Below, piece by piece: positions 1 through 8,586 of a stretch of 52,206 bases of DNA (its first letter is position 1; the number at the start of each line of letters is the position of its first letter). The stretch comes from Streptomyces exfoliatus. Its GTDB lineage: Bacteria > Actinomycetota > Actinomycetes > Streptomycetales > Streptomycetaceae. The translations under genes were made by a program, and so were the position numbers. Where the stretch lies: contig NZ_JNZP01000034.1 of NCBI RefSeq assembly GCF_000725545.1, positions 1-52,206 of the forward strand, read 5' to 3'. The notes beneath the pieces are model-generated. The model worked only from the letters and a program-made list of their open reading frames with translations. It was not told where the DNA came from and made no database searches.

Positions 1-44
1 GTACTGCAGGGGGGACCCTGTGGGAGAGTAGGACGCCGCCGAAC
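1..44 (+). rRNA. rrf: 5S ribosomal RNA, 3' end only
   Basis: The first 44 bases match the 3' part of an actinobacterial 5S rRNA. They include the loop E/helix IV strand GGGGGACCCTGTGGGAGAG and the closing GGACGCCGCCGAAC. The 5' part lies outside the window, so the window begins at the end of an rRNA operon transcribed rightwards. The exact 3' nucleotide is uncertain by a base or two. Confidence 0.9.
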
Positions 45-56
45 AATCATTGTGGG

Positions 57-88
57 AAAGCCCCGCACCTCATGGTGCGGGGCTTTTC
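57..88 (+). terminator. Rho-independent terminator of the rRNA operon
   Basis: A perfect 13-bp stem (AAAGCCCCGCACC paired with GGTGCGGGGCTTT) closes a TCAT loop and runs into TTTTCT. It sits directly after 5S rRNA. It is one of the few terminators here with a real T tract, as expected for an rRNA operon. Confidence 0.92.
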
Positions 89-144
89 TGCGTTCACCAC
101 CAGGCAGCCCTTTCGGGGGAACCTGCGCTGGTCCGGGGGCTTGA

Positions 145-1455
145 TCAGAGGCGGCCGGCCGCCTTCAGGGCGAGGTAGGCGTCGGCCAGAGCCGGGGCCA
201 GGGTGTCGGGGGAGGCATCGACCACTGTGACGCCGCGGCGTTGCAGTTGGTCCGCCGTACGGGCGCGCTGTGACTGCGTCTGAGTGGCTGCCGCAGCCTC
301 GTAGACGCCGTCGATCGTGCCACGGGCCGCCGCCATTCCGGCGGCGTGCGGGTCGGCGACAGAAGCCAGCAGGACCGTGTGGCGCTGGGTGAGCTGCGGC
401 AGGATCGGGAGGAGGCCTTCCTCGACCGGTGCTGCGTCGAGGCTCGTCAGCAGGACGATCAGGGAACGGCGAGGTGCGCGTGCGAGGGCGGTGGCCGCCA
501 GTCCCCGGGCGTCGGTCTCCACCAGCTCGGGCTCGAGCGTGGCCAGGGCGTTGACCACCGCGGGCAGGACGTCGCCCGCGGAGCGGCCCTGGACCTGGGC
601 GCGGAGACGGCGGTCGTAGGCCAGCAGGTCCACGCGGTCGCCGGCTCGGGAGGCGAGCGCCGTGAGGAGCAGGGCCGCGTCCATGGAGGCGTCCAGGCGG
701 GGGACGTCGCCGACGCGGCCGGCCGAGGTCCGGCCGGTGTCGAGGACGATGAGGATGTGGCGGTCGCGTTCCGGGCGCCAGGTGCGGACGGCGACCGTGG
801 ATTGGCGGGCGGTGGCACGCCAGTCGATCGAGCGGGTGTCGTCACCGGGGACGTACTCGCGGAGGCTGTCGAACTCCGTGCCCTCGCCGCGGGTCAGCAC
901 GCTGGTGCGGCCGTCGAGTTCGCGGAGTCTGGCCAGCCGGGACGGCAGGTGCTTGCGGCTTGTGAACGGGGGCAGGACGCGGACGGTCCAGGGGGCTTCG
1001 TGGTTGCCCTGGCGGGCCGCGAGTCCGAGGGGGCCGTACGAGCGGACCGTGATGCGCTCGGCGTGGCGGTCGCCGCGGCGGGTCGGGCGCAGGCTGGTGG
1101 TGAGGCGGCGGCGTTCGCCGGCAGGGACCGTGAGCCGTTGGCGCGAGGAGGCCTGTTCGGTGCCGGGGAGCCAGCTGCTGGGCGGCCAGGCGTCGCGGAG
1201 CTGGGCACGCAGACGTCGGCGCGACCGGTTGGTGACGGTGAGCTGGACCTCCGCCGCGTCACCGAGTCGAACGGATGTGTCGCCACTTCGGGTGAATTGG
1301 AGCGTTCGTACTGGCGCGGCCAGGGCGTAGTCGCACAGAATTGCGAGCGAGAGGGGCGCGTTGACCGCCAGCATTCCCGTCCAGCTGGGGGCGAGGATGC
1401 CGACGGGGAGCGATCCGAGGGCCGCGAGCAGTGCGGTTCGTCCGGTGAGGGCCAT
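145..1455 (-). CDS. DUF58 domain protein of a MoxR operon
   Basis: This 436-residue protein starts with two membrane-like hydrophobic stretches (about residues 4-24 and 30-48). A beta-rich region follows, then the DUF58 core around residues 195-240 with the family motif G-x-EFDSLREYxxGDDxRxIDWRxTAR. The C-terminal half resembles a von Willebrand A fold (ILIVLDTGRTSAG). DUF58 proteins accompany MoxR AAA+ ATPases and are thought to work in assembly or maturation of envelope or metal-dependent complexes; the substrate here is unknown. It is the last gene of a five-gene minus-strand operon, 12 bases after the MoxR gene. It ends close to the rRNA terminator, which separates the two transcription units. 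Family assignment is secure and function is not. Confidence 0.88.
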   Translation of the reverse strand: MALTGRTALLAALGSLPVGILAPSWTGMLAVNAPLSLAILCDYALAAPVRTLQFTRSGDTSVRLGDAAEVQLTVTNRSRRRLRAQLRDAWPPSSWLPGTEQASSRQRLTVPAGERRRLTTSLRPTRRGDRHAERITVRSYGPLGLAARQGNHEAPWTVRVLPPFTSRKHLPSRLARLRELDGRTSVLTRGEGTEFDSLREYVPGDDTRSIDWRATARQSTVAVRTWRPERDRHILIVLDTGRTSAGRVGDVPRLDASMDAALLLTALASRAGDRVDLLAYDRRLRAQVQGRSAGDVLPAVVNALATLEPELVETDARGLAATALARAPRRSLIVLLTSLDAAPVEEGLLPILPQLTQRHTVLLASVADPHAAGMAAARGTIDGVYEAAAATQTQSQRARTADQLQRRGVTVVDASPDTLAPALADAYLALKAAGRL

Positions 1456-1467
1456 GGGGCGCCGTTC

Positions 1468-2451
1468 TCAGCGGGGGACGGGGACGTGGGCGAGGATCGA
1501 GTTGATGACGGAGTCGGGGGTGACCCCCTCCATCTCGGCCTCGGGCCGCAGGTGGATGCGATGACGCAGGGTGGGGAGAGCGAGGGCCTTCACATCGTCC
1601 GGGGTGACGTAGTCCCGGCCGGTGAGCCAGGCCCAGGCGCGGGCGGTGGACAGCAGGGCGGTGGCGCCTCGGGGGGAGACCCCGAGCGTGAGTGAGGGGG
1701 ATTCACGCGTGGCACGACAGATATCGACGACATAGCCGGCGATCTCGGTGGAGACCGAAACCTTGGAGACCGCGGCGCGGGCGGCCGCGAGCTGCGCGGG
1801 ACCCGCGACGGGGCGGACGTCGGCGGCCTTCAGGTCGCGGGGATCGAAGCCCTCGGCGTGACGGCTGAGGACCTGGATCTCGTCCGCGCGTGAGGGCAGA
1901 GGCACCGTCAGCTTCAGCAGGAACCTGTCCAGTTGGGCCTCGGGAAGAGGGTAGGTGCCCTCGTATTCGACGGGGTTCTGGGTGGCGGCGACGAGGAAGG
2001 GTTCGGGCAGGGGGCGGGGTGTGCCGTCGACGGTGACCTGGTGTTCCTCCATCGCTTCCAGGAGGGAGGACTGGGTCTTCGGGGGCGTGCGGTTGATCTC
2101 GTCGGCGAGCAGGAGATGGGTGAAGACCGGACCGGGCTGGAAGGAGAACTCGGATGTCCGGTTGTCGTAGACCAGGGAGCCGGTGACGTCGCTCGGCATG
2201 AGGTCGGGGGTGAACTGGACCCGCTTGGTGTCGAGTTCGAGGGCGGCGGCGAGCGCGCGGACCAGCAGTGTCTTGGCGACGCCGGGGACGCCTTCGAGGA
2301 GGACGTGTCCCCGGCAGAGCAGGGCGACGACGAGACCGGTGACGGCGGGGTCCTGGCCGACCACGGCCTTCGCGATCTCGGTGCGCAGGGCCTCCAGGGA
2401 GGCGCGGGCGCTGTCCGAGTCCGTAGCGGTCTCGGGGGTCGGGGCGCTCAT
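1468..2451 (-). CDS. MoxR-family AAA+ ATPase
   Basis: This is a 327-residue cytosolic AAA+ ATPase. Walker A is GVPGVAKT (residues 54-61), Walker B is LLLADEIN near 113-120, and the stretch after Walker B (PPKTQSSLLEAMEEHQV) is the MoxR hallmark. Sensor 1 is AATQNP, and a C-terminal lid follows. MoxR ATPases act as chaperones for von Willebrand A/DUF58-type partners. The open frame continues upstream, but the ATG at 2451 was chosen because it overlaps the stop of the preceding gene in a four-base ATGA junction and gives the normal family length. Such junctions usually mean translational coupling. The next gene encodes the DUF58 partner. Confidence 0.93.
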   Translation of the reverse strand: MSAPTPETATDSDSARASLEALRTEIAKAVVGQDPAVTGLVVALLCRGHVLLEGVPGVAKTLLVRALAAALELDTKRVQFTPDLMPSDVTGSLVYDNRTSEFSFQPGPVFTHLLLADEINRTPPKTQSSLLEAMEEHQVTVDGTPRPLPEPFLVAATQNPVEYEGTYPLPEAQLDRFLLKLTVPLPSRADEIQVLSRHAEGFDPRDLKAADVRPVAGPAQLAAARAAVSKVSVSTEIAGYVVDICRATRESPSLTLGVSPRGATALLSTARAWAWLTGRDYVTPDDVKALALPTLRHRIHLRPEAEMEGVTPDSVINSILAHVPVPR

Positions 2452-3644
2452 GAGGTGCGTACCTCTCTTTCGAGGGCGTCGAGTTGGTCCGCCAGGCGGA
2501 TGAGGGTGGCGTCGTCGGCGGGGGCCGGGCCGAAGAGGAGGGTCCTGGTGTCCGCGGTGGTCTCGGGGAGACGGGCGGAGAGCGCGGGGAGGAGGCGCTC
2601 GGAGGAGTGGGCGTCCTGGAGGGGGACGCCGAGCAGCGGGGCGATCCGGGTTCGGGTCGCGGTGCGCAGGACGGTTGCGGCGCGGTCGCGCGCGTTCGCC
2701 TTGCGGTAGAGGCGGGCACGGCCCTCGGTGGCCTCGGAGGCGCGGATGGCGACGGGGAGGCTTTCGGTCACCAGGGGGCCGAGGCGGCGTGCCCGCCAGA
2801 TGGCGGCGAGCAGGGCGGCGACCGCGAGTTGGAGTGTGCCCCACAGCCAGCCGGAGGGGATGAGGGCGAGGAAGTTGCCCGTGGTGTCGTCGTCGGGTGC
2901 GTCGGCGGCGGTGGCGTCGGTGAGAGAGGGGAGGTACCAGACCAGATGGGGTCGGGAGCCGAGGAGTTGCAGGGCGAGCGAGGCGTTGCCCTGCTGGTCG
3001 AGACGGTCGTTGTGGAGGATGGCGGGCGAGCCGAGGAGGACGGTGTCGGTGGCGTCCGGGCCCGGGATGCGGACCAGGGACGGCAGACCGTCGGCGGGGT
3101 AGCAGGCGTCGGCGTCGGGGCCGGTGACGTAGTAGCGCTCGCCGCCGAGATCGACGCTGCCGGCGCGGGTGGCGGCTTCCAGAGTGCAGGAAGGGGCGCG
3201 GTTCTCCACGGCGGTGCTGGTGGCGGCGGTGACGTTCGGGGCCAGGACCGGGAGGGAGGGGTCGCCGGCGCCGACGAGGACGGTGCGGCCCGCGGAGCTC
3301 GTGATGGTCTGCCGGAGCGTGGACTGTTGAGTGGCCGTCAGCAGATCGGGGGTGGTGACCAGGAGCGTCGTCGCCGTGTCGGTGGCGGCCGTGGCCTCGT
3401 CGAGGGTGGTGGCGAGGGTGATCGTGACGCCACGGGCCTTGAGGAGTTCGGCGACGGCGCGACTGCCGTGGGGGGCGGCGGAGCGGGGGTCGAGAGCGCC
3501 CTGGGAGTCGGAGGACCGCATCGTCGCGAGGACGACGCCCCCGATGAGGATCAGGGCGAGGACGAGGACCGCTCCGCGGGTGCGGGTCCACAGCTGACGG
3601 GTGGACAGGGCGGTCGACGTGGTGCCGGTGGCCGGGCGGCTCAT
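2448..3644 (-). CDS. DUF4350 domain membrane protein
   Basis: This 398-residue protein has a membrane segment near residues 24-44 (GAVLVLALILIGGVVLATM). A roughly 210-residue extracytoplasmic region follows that looks like the DUF4350 fold (amidotransferase-like, no obvious catalytic triad). A second membrane segment lies near 255-278 and a cytoplasmic tail follows. Two cysteines in the outer region (SCTLE and ADACYPAD) could form a disulfide. It overlaps both neighbours by four bases, so it is translated as part of one operon with the DUF4129 and MoxR genes. DUF4350 proteins occur repeatedly in actinobacterial MoxR operons, and no biochemical role is established. The family call is from length, topology and context. 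Confidence 0.82.
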   Translation of the reverse strand: MSRPATGTTSTALSTRQLWTRTRGAVLVLALILIGGVVLATMRSSDSQGALDPRSAAPHGSRAVAELLKARGVTITLATTLDEATAATDTATTLLVTTPDLLTATQQSTLRQTITSSAGRTVLVGAGDPSLPVLAPNVTAATSTAVENRAPSCTLEAATRAGSVDLGGERYYVTGPDADACYPADGLPSLVRIPGPDATDTVLLGSPAILHNDRLDQQGNASLALQLLGSRPHLVWYLPSLTDATAADAPDDDTTGNFLALIPSGWLWGTLQLAVAALLAAIWRARRLGPLVTESLPVAIRASEATEGRARLYRKANARDRAATVLRTATRTRIAPLLGVPLQDAHSSERLLPALSARLPETTADTRTLLFGPAPADDATLIRLADQLDALEREVRTS

Positions 3645-4333
3645 GCGGGCGCCCCCGTGGCGGCGGTGTCGAGGGTGGGGCGGGTCCGCTCAAGGGCGGT
3701 GTCGAGTTCCTCGACGCGGCGGTACGCGGGCTCGTCGGCGGTGCGGCCACCGTACGTGACGTCGTCGAAAGTCCGGGCTGCGAGGCGCAGTTCGTCCGCG
3801 TGGGCGGGCAGGGAGCGGCCTGCCTCGGCGGCGGCCTCGTCCGCGGTGCGGCCGGGGCGGGGGTCGAGCAGGGTGCGTTCTTCGAGGGAGCGGACGATCG
3901 CCCGCATTCGTTCCTGGACCGCCTCGTTCCAGTGGCCTGCGGAAGCGTGGCGGGCGGCTGCCGTCCGGTGGTCGCGGGCGGTGCGGGGGCCGTCGGGGAA
4001 GAGGGAGTCGGCCGAACTGCCGGGTGTCCGGCGGGGGGTGCCGAGGCGCCACCAGAGGGCGGCGACCAGGGCGGCGGCGAGCAGGATCACCGTGACGAGG
4101 CCGAGGACGCCGCCCGGGGTGGCCCCGGACGCGGCGCCGAACAGGTCGTCGAGCCACTCCCAGAAGCGGTCGAGGCCGCGCTGGAGGAGGCTCGGGTCGT
4201 TCTCGTGGTACATCGGCCTGGACAGCTCCCGTTCCGCCGCCTCACGGGCGGGGACGCGGGAGATGTCCACCGGTACGTCGCCGTCGGCGAGCAGCCGCGT
4301 CGGTGCCGTGGCCGTTCCCCCCGTGACCGTCAC
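3641..4333 (-). CDS. DUF4129 domain membrane protein
   Basis: This is a 230-residue protein. Residues 1-65 hold an amphipathic region with the typical YHENDPSLLQRGLDRFWEWL segment, which is followed by one membrane segment (about residues 77-96). The DUF4129 domain occupies the cytoplasmic C-terminal half, with an RTADEAAAEAGR motif and conserved Asp/Glu/Arg positions. DUF4129 proteins are frequent in transglutaminase/MoxR operons. It overlaps the DUF4350 start by four bases and begins four bases after the upstream membrane-protein stop, which supports a single transcript. Its biochemical role is not known. Confidence 0.84.
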   Translation of the reverse strand: MTVTGGTATAPTRLLADGDVPVDISRVPAREAAERELSRPMYHENDPSLLQRGLDRFWEWLDDLFGAASGATPGGVLGLVTVILLAAALVAALWWRLGTPRRTPGSSADSLFPDGPRTARDHRTAAARHASAGHWNEAVQERMRAIVRSLEERTLLDPRPGRTADEAAAEAGRSLPAHADELRLAARTFDDVTYGGRTADEPAYRRVEELDTALERTRPTLDTAATGAPA

Positions 4334-4337
4334 GGCA

Positions 4338-5558
4338 TCAGCCTCCGACGGTCTCGTCGCCAGGTGCGGGGCCGTAGCCGGGGAGGCCAGCGGCGCGTGC
4401 CAGTTCGAGGTCCAGGGCTTCGCGGCGGATGCGCTGGTCCACGTAGAGGAGCACCGTCACGCCGGCCGAGATCGGGTAGGTGATCGCGCTGGTGATCACG
4501 CCGCCGATGCCCGTGATGAGCAGGAACGGCCAGCCGGGCGCGGAGGACTCGGTGAGCAGGCCGGAGAAGCCGTCGCCGTCGACCGCGATGCCGATGATGA
4601 TGAACGGAATCACGATGATCATCGCGAAGACGAAGATCAGCAGCTGGGTGACGAGGGTGATGCCGAAGATCCGCCACCACGCGCCCTGGACCAGCTTGGC
4701 CGAGCGCTTCAGGGCCTGGATCACGCCCTGGCGCTCCAGCATGAGGGCGGGGGAGGCGAGGGCGAAGCGGATCAGCAGCCAGACGGCCGTCGCCAGACCT
4801 CCGAAGCCGCCGAGCATGACCAGGGCCGCGCCGGCGGCGCCGCCGACGAGGAGCCCCGGGAGCAGGCCCACGAGGACGATGGCGGTGCTCATGGCCGCGA
4901 CCAGCAGGGTCAGGCCGACGAGCTGGAGGAGGCGGGGCCGGGCCTCCTGCCAGGCGGAGCCCAGCGAGACCGGACGGCCGACGACCGCACGGCTGATGAC
5001 GACGGTCAGCAGGGCGGCGCTGAACAGGGACGCCATCAGCGTCACGAGCAGGGCCGGGCCCGTACCGATCAGGGAGGCCTGGGCCGAGTCGAGAGACTGC
5101 TGGAGCGCCTCGGCGGGGGTGGCGTCCGGGTCGGCCGCGGGGACCGTGGGGGCGAGATAGCGCTGGGCCAGGATGCTGGCGATCTCGGAGATCACCGCGA
5201 CCGTGACCGTGATCGCCAGGACCGTGCGCCAGTAGGTGCGGAGCGTCTTCACCGCGCCGTCGAGGATCTCGCCCATGCCCAGCGGGCGCAGGGGGATCAC
5301 GCCGGGCTTCGCGGCCGGAGGGCTGCCCCAGTGGGCGTTCGGCGGCGGGGTGCCCCAGTTCGGCCCTGTCGTCGGTGTCCGGGGCGGGGGCGGGGTCTGA
5401 CCGGTCGGCGGGGACCACTGGCCGGCGGGCGGCTGGTCCTTCGACCACTGCGGGGCGGAGCCGTTCGCGTCGGACGGAGCGGGCCGGGGAACCCCGGAGC
5501 CGTTCTGGTCGTCGGAGGGGGCGGATCCGGGCGAGGTCCAGCCCGGAGTGTCGTTCAC
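4338..5558 (-). CDS. Multi-pass membrane protein with GDPD-type membrane domain
   Basis: This is the first gene of the MoxR operon. The first ~95 residues are Pro/Ser/Gly-rich and probably disordered. From about residue 100 the sequence PLGMGEILDGAVKTLRTYWRTVL begins a domain of six or so hydrophobic helices, like the glycerophosphodiester phosphodiesterase membrane domain; no catalytic phosphodiesterase domain is present. The open frame extends to 5654, but the GTG at 5558 is preferred because GAGGTGG lies just upstream of it at normal spacing; this gives 406 residues. It is divergent from mtrA, with about 330 bases between the two starts. The role is unknown, and its place at the head of the operon suggests it anchors the MoxR complex in the membrane. 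Confidence 0.78.
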   Translation of the reverse strand: MNDTPGWTSPGSAPSDDQNGSGVPRPAPSDANGSAPQWSKDQPPAGQWSPPTGQTPPPPRTPTTGPNWGTPPPNAHWGSPPAAKPGVIPLRPLGMGEILDGAVKTLRTYWRTVLAITVTVAVISEIASILAQRYLAPTVPAADPDATPAEALQQSLDSAQASLIGTGPALLVTLMASLFSAALLTVVISRAVVGRPVSLGSAWQEARPRLLQLVGLTLLVAAMSTAIVLVGLLPGLLVGGAAGAALVMLGGFGGLATAVWLLIRFALASPALMLERQGVIQALKRSAKLVQGAWWRIFGITLVTQLLIFVFAMIIVIPFIIIGIAVDGDGFSGLLTESSAPGWPFLLITGIGGVITSAITYPISAGVTVLLYVDQRIRREALDLELARAAGLPGYGPAPGDETVGG

Positions 5559-5848
5559 GGTCGTCCACCTCGGAGGATTGGTCGCGGCGCCGGATCGGCG
5601 AACCGGCTCGGTCACGGCGGCCGACACCTGACTCGGCGGCGGGCCGGGTGCCATCGTGCCACGCGGGACCCGCCCGTGGGCGGGAGCGGTGTCGACCTTC
5701 GTACCTTCGTCCGGAGGTTCATTGTGCGAGCGGCAGGCTGCACACTGTGCGGATACCCGATCATCTCGCGCGAACCGTGCGGTGGCGGGCCGAGCGGGGC
5801 GCGATCGACGGGATCGTGGTCCGGGCTGCGGGAGGCGCTGTGGGGCAG

Positions 5849-5867
5849 GTCACGGCAGGTAACGATT
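5849..5867 (+). promoter_or_regulatory. Candidate MtrA box upstream of mtrA
   Basis: GTCACG at 5849-5854 and GTAACG at 5859-5864 form a direct repeat with a ten-base period, 25-40 bases before the mtrA ATG. The known MtrA recognition pattern is a pair of GTCACA/GTAAC-like direct repeats about one helical turn apart. The position suits autoregulation of mtrA or control of the divergent MoxR operon. This is inference from two half-sites. Confidence 0.45.
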
Positions 5868-5888
5868 GGCTAATGGGATGATGTCGAT

Positions 5889-6566
5889 ATGAAGGGACGC
5901 GTTCTTGTCGTCGACGACGACACCGCACTGGCCGAGATGCTCGGCATCGTGCTGCGGGGTGAAGGGTTCGAGCCGTCGTTCGTCGCGGACGGTGACAAGG
6001 CGCTTGCCGCATTCCGGGAGGCCAAGCCTGACCTGGTGCTGCTCGACCTGATGCTGCCCGGAAGGGACGGCATCGAGGTGTGCCGCCTGATCAGGGCCGA
6101 GTCGGGTGTGCCGATCGTCATGCTCACGGCCAAGAGCGACACGGTGGACATCGTCGTGGGTCTGGAGTCCGGGGCCGACGACTACATCGTGAAGCCGTTC
6201 AAGCCGAAGGAGCTCGTCGCCCGTATCCGGGCGCGGCTGCGGCGGTCCGAGGAGCCGGCTCCGGAGCAGCTCACCATCGGTGACCTCGTCATCGACGTGG
6301 CCGGGCACTCCGTGAAGCGGGAGGGGCAGTCCATCGCCCTGACCCCGCTGGAGTTCGACCTGCTCGTCGCGCTGGCGCGCAAGCCGTGGCAGGTGTTCAC
6401 CCGTGAGGTTCTCCTCGAGCAGGTCTGGGGCTACCGTCACGCGGCCGACACCCGGCTGGTGAACGTCCACGTGCAGCGGCTGCGCTCGAAGGTCGAGAAG
6501 GACCCGGAGCGCCCGGAGATCGTGGTCACCGTGCGTGGCGTCGGGTACAAGGCGGGGCCGAGCTGA
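5889..6566 (+). CDS. mtrA: MtrA, OmpR/PhoB-type response regulator
   Basis: This is a 225-residue response regulator. The receiver domain (residues 3-115) has the acidic pair D9/D10, phospho-acceptor D53, T80 and K102. The winged-helix OmpR-type DNA-binding domain (about 130-222) contains LTPLEFDLLVALA and the recognition region RLVNVHVQRLRSKVE. The sequence is recognisably actinobacterial MtrA, a global regulator of development, cell-envelope and antibiotic genes in Streptomyces. The ATG at 5889 is the only sensible start, since an ATG a few bases upstream runs into a stop. It is followed after one base by mtrB and then lpqB, the conserved MtrAB-LpqB operon. A possible MtrA box lies just upstream. 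Confidence 0.97.
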   Translation: MKGRVLVVDDDTALAEMLGIVLRGEGFEPSFVADGDKALAAFREAKPDLVLLDLMLPGRDGIEVCRLIRAESGVPIVMLTAKSDTVDIVVGLESGADDYIVKPFKPKELVARIRARLRRSEEPAPEQLTIGDLVIDVAGHSVKREGQSIALTPLEFDLLVALARKPWQVFTREVLLEQVWGYRHAADTRLVNVHVQRLRSKVEKDPERPEIVVTVRGVGYKAGPS

Positions 6567-6567
6567 C

Positions 6568-8586
6568 ATGAGCATAGGCAGTACTGCTCCGAGGCCCGGG
6601 GACCCGGGAACGCGTACGGGGCGGGCTGCCGGGCCGAGGCGGGGGGGCTCGCGTTCCGGCCGTCCGCCGAGGGGTGGGCGGTTGTTCCGGGACGGGGCGC
6701 CCGGTGGCCCGGTCCTCCGGCTCTTCGCGCGCTGGGTGCGGCGTCCGCTGCTGCCCGCCGTGCGGCTGTGGCGGCGGAACATCCAGCTGCGGATCGTCGC
6801 GGGCACCCTGCTGATGTCGCTCGGGGTGGTGCTGCTGCTCGGCCTGGTCGTCATCGGCCAGGTCCGCAACGGCCTCCTCGACGCCAAGGAGAAGGCCGCC
6901 CAGAGCCAGGCCGCCGGCGGGTTCTCCGCCGCCCAGGACAGGGCGGCGACCACCCCCTCGGCGCCTGGTCAGCAGGACGGCGGGCGGGCCGGCGCGTCCG
7001 TGAACTGGCGGTCCACGCTGGTCGAGCAGCTCGCCAGTGGCGGCCAGAGCGCCTTCAACGTGGTCGCGCTGTCCCTCGACACCGACGACACGGCGAGCCG
7101 TGGCGTACGCGCGTCCGGCGAGGTCGACCCGGCCAAGAGCATCCCCGCCGACCTGCGGCACCAGGTGGCCCAGGGCGCGGACACCCTCCAGAAGTTCACC
7201 AGCATCCACTACACCAGCGGAAAGGCGTCCGAGGCCGGTCTGGTGATCGGCAAGCGGCTGAACGACGCCGAGGGCGACCAGTACGAGCTGTACTACCTCT
7301 TCCCGCTGACCCAGGAGGAGGACTCCCTCACCCTGGTCAAGGGCACCCTGGCGACCGCCGGGCTGTTCGTCGTCGTCCTGCTCGGCGCCATCGCCTGGCT
7401 CATGGTGCGCCAGGTCGTCACGCCGGTACGGATGGCCGCCGGGATCGCCGAGCGGCTCTCGGCGGGCCGCCTGCAGGAACGGATGAAGGTCACCGGCGAG
7501 GACGACATCGCCCGGCTGGGCGAGGCCTTCAACAAGATGGCGCAGAACCTCCAGCTCAAGATCCAGCAGCTGGAGGAGCTGTCGCGGATGCAGCGGCGGT
7601 TCGTGTCGGACGTGTCGCACGAGCTGCGCACCCCGCTGACCACGGTGCGGATGGCCGCCGACGTCATCCACGAGGCCCGGGTCGACTTCGACCCCGTCAC
7701 CGCCCGTTCGGCCGAACTCCTCGGCGACCAGCTCGACCGGTTCGAGTCGCTGCTCTCCGACCTCCTGGAGATCAGCCGGTTCGACGCGGGCGCGGCGGCC
7801 CTGGAAGCCGAGCCGATCGACCTGCGGCAGGTCGTGCGCCGGGTCATCGGCGGCGCCGAACCCCTCGCCGAGCGCAAGGGCACCCGGATCGTGGTCGTCG
7901 GCGACGAGCAGCCCGTGGTGGCCGAGGCGGACGCCCGCCGGGTCGAGCGGGTGCTGCGCAACCTCGTCGTCAACGCGGTCGAGCACGGCGAGGGCCGTGA
8001 CGTGGTGGTGAAGCTGGCCGCCGCCGGTGGGGCCGTCGCGGTCGCCGTACGCGACTACGGCGTCGGGCTCAAGCCGGGCGAGGCCACGCGGGTGTTCAAC
8101 CGGTTCTGGCGGGCCGACCCGGCCCGCGCGCGCACCACGGGCGGCACCGGCCTCGGCCTGTCCATCGCGGTCGAGGACGCCCGGCTGCACGGTGGCTGGC
8201 TCCAGGCCTGGGGCGAGGCCGGTGGCGGTTCGCAGTTCCGGCTCACCCTGCCGCGTACCGCGGACGAGCCGCTGCGCGGCTCCCCGATACCCCTGGAGCC
8301 CGAGGACTCACGGCGCAATCGCGAGCAGGCGGCCGCGGGCCGCGTCCAGGACGGCACCCGCCTCACGGCGGTGCCGGCGCAGGCCGCGGGCGACCGGCCG
8401 CAGCTGCCCGTACCGCCGAGGCTGCCCGCGCCGTCGCGGGCGACCGTGGATCCGACGGCCCTGCCCGGCAGTGGCGCACGAGTGGTGGCACGCACGGCGG
8501 CGGACGGCGACGGCGGTGGGGCGGGTACGGCGACGGCCGGCGCGAACGGGAACGTGGAGCGGGAGGACGGGACACGTGGGCGTTGA
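6568..8586 (+). CDS. mtrB: MtrB, membrane sensor histidine kinase
   Basis: This 672-residue sensor kinase is the partner of MtrA. A basic, glycine-rich cytoplasmic N-terminus of ~70 residues precedes TM1 (about 76-97). An extracytoplasmic sensor domain of ~160 residues leads to TM2 (about 259-282) and a HAMP domain. HisKA follows, with the H box FVSDVSHELRTPLT carrying H351. The HATPase domain has the N box RNLVVNAVEHG, G1 DYGVGL and G2 TGGTGLGLS. The last ~100 residues are Pro/Arg/Ala-rich and look disordered. The ATG at 6568 lies one base after the mtrA stop; the longer frame would overlap mtrA. The gene overlaps the lpqB start, so all three are probably co-translated. Confidence 0.96.
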   Translation: MSIGSTAPRPGDPGTRTGRAAGPRRGGSRSGRPPRGGRLFRDGAPGGPVLRLFARWVRRPLLPAVRLWRRNIQLRIVAGTLLMSLGVVLLLGLVVIGQVRNGLLDAKEKAAQSQAAGGFSAAQDRAATTPSAPGQQDGGRAGASVNWRSTLVEQLASGGQSAFNVVALSLDTDDTASRGVRASGEVDPAKSIPADLRHQVAQGADTLQKFTSIHYTSGKASEAGLVIGKRLNDAEGDQYELYYLFPLTQEEDSLTLVKGTLATAGLFVVVLLGAIAWLMVRQVVTPVRMAAGIAERLSAGRLQERMKVTGEDDIARLGEAFNKMAQNLQLKIQQLEELSRMQRRFVSDVSHELRTPLTTVRMAADVIHEARVDFDPVTARSAELLGDQLDRFESLLSDLLEISRFDAGAAALEAEPIDLRQVVRRVIGGAEPLAERKGTRIVVVGDEQPVVAEADARRVERVLRNLVVNAVEHGEGRDVVVKLAAAGGAVAVAVRDYGVGLKPGEATRVFNRFWRADPARARTTGGTGLGLSIAVEDARLHGGWLQAWGEAGGGSQFRLTLPRTADEPLRGSPIPLEPEDSRRNREQAAAGRVQDGTRLTAVPAQAAGDRPQLPVPPRLPAPSRATVDPTALPGSGARVVARTAADGDGGGAGTATAGANGNVEREDGTRGR

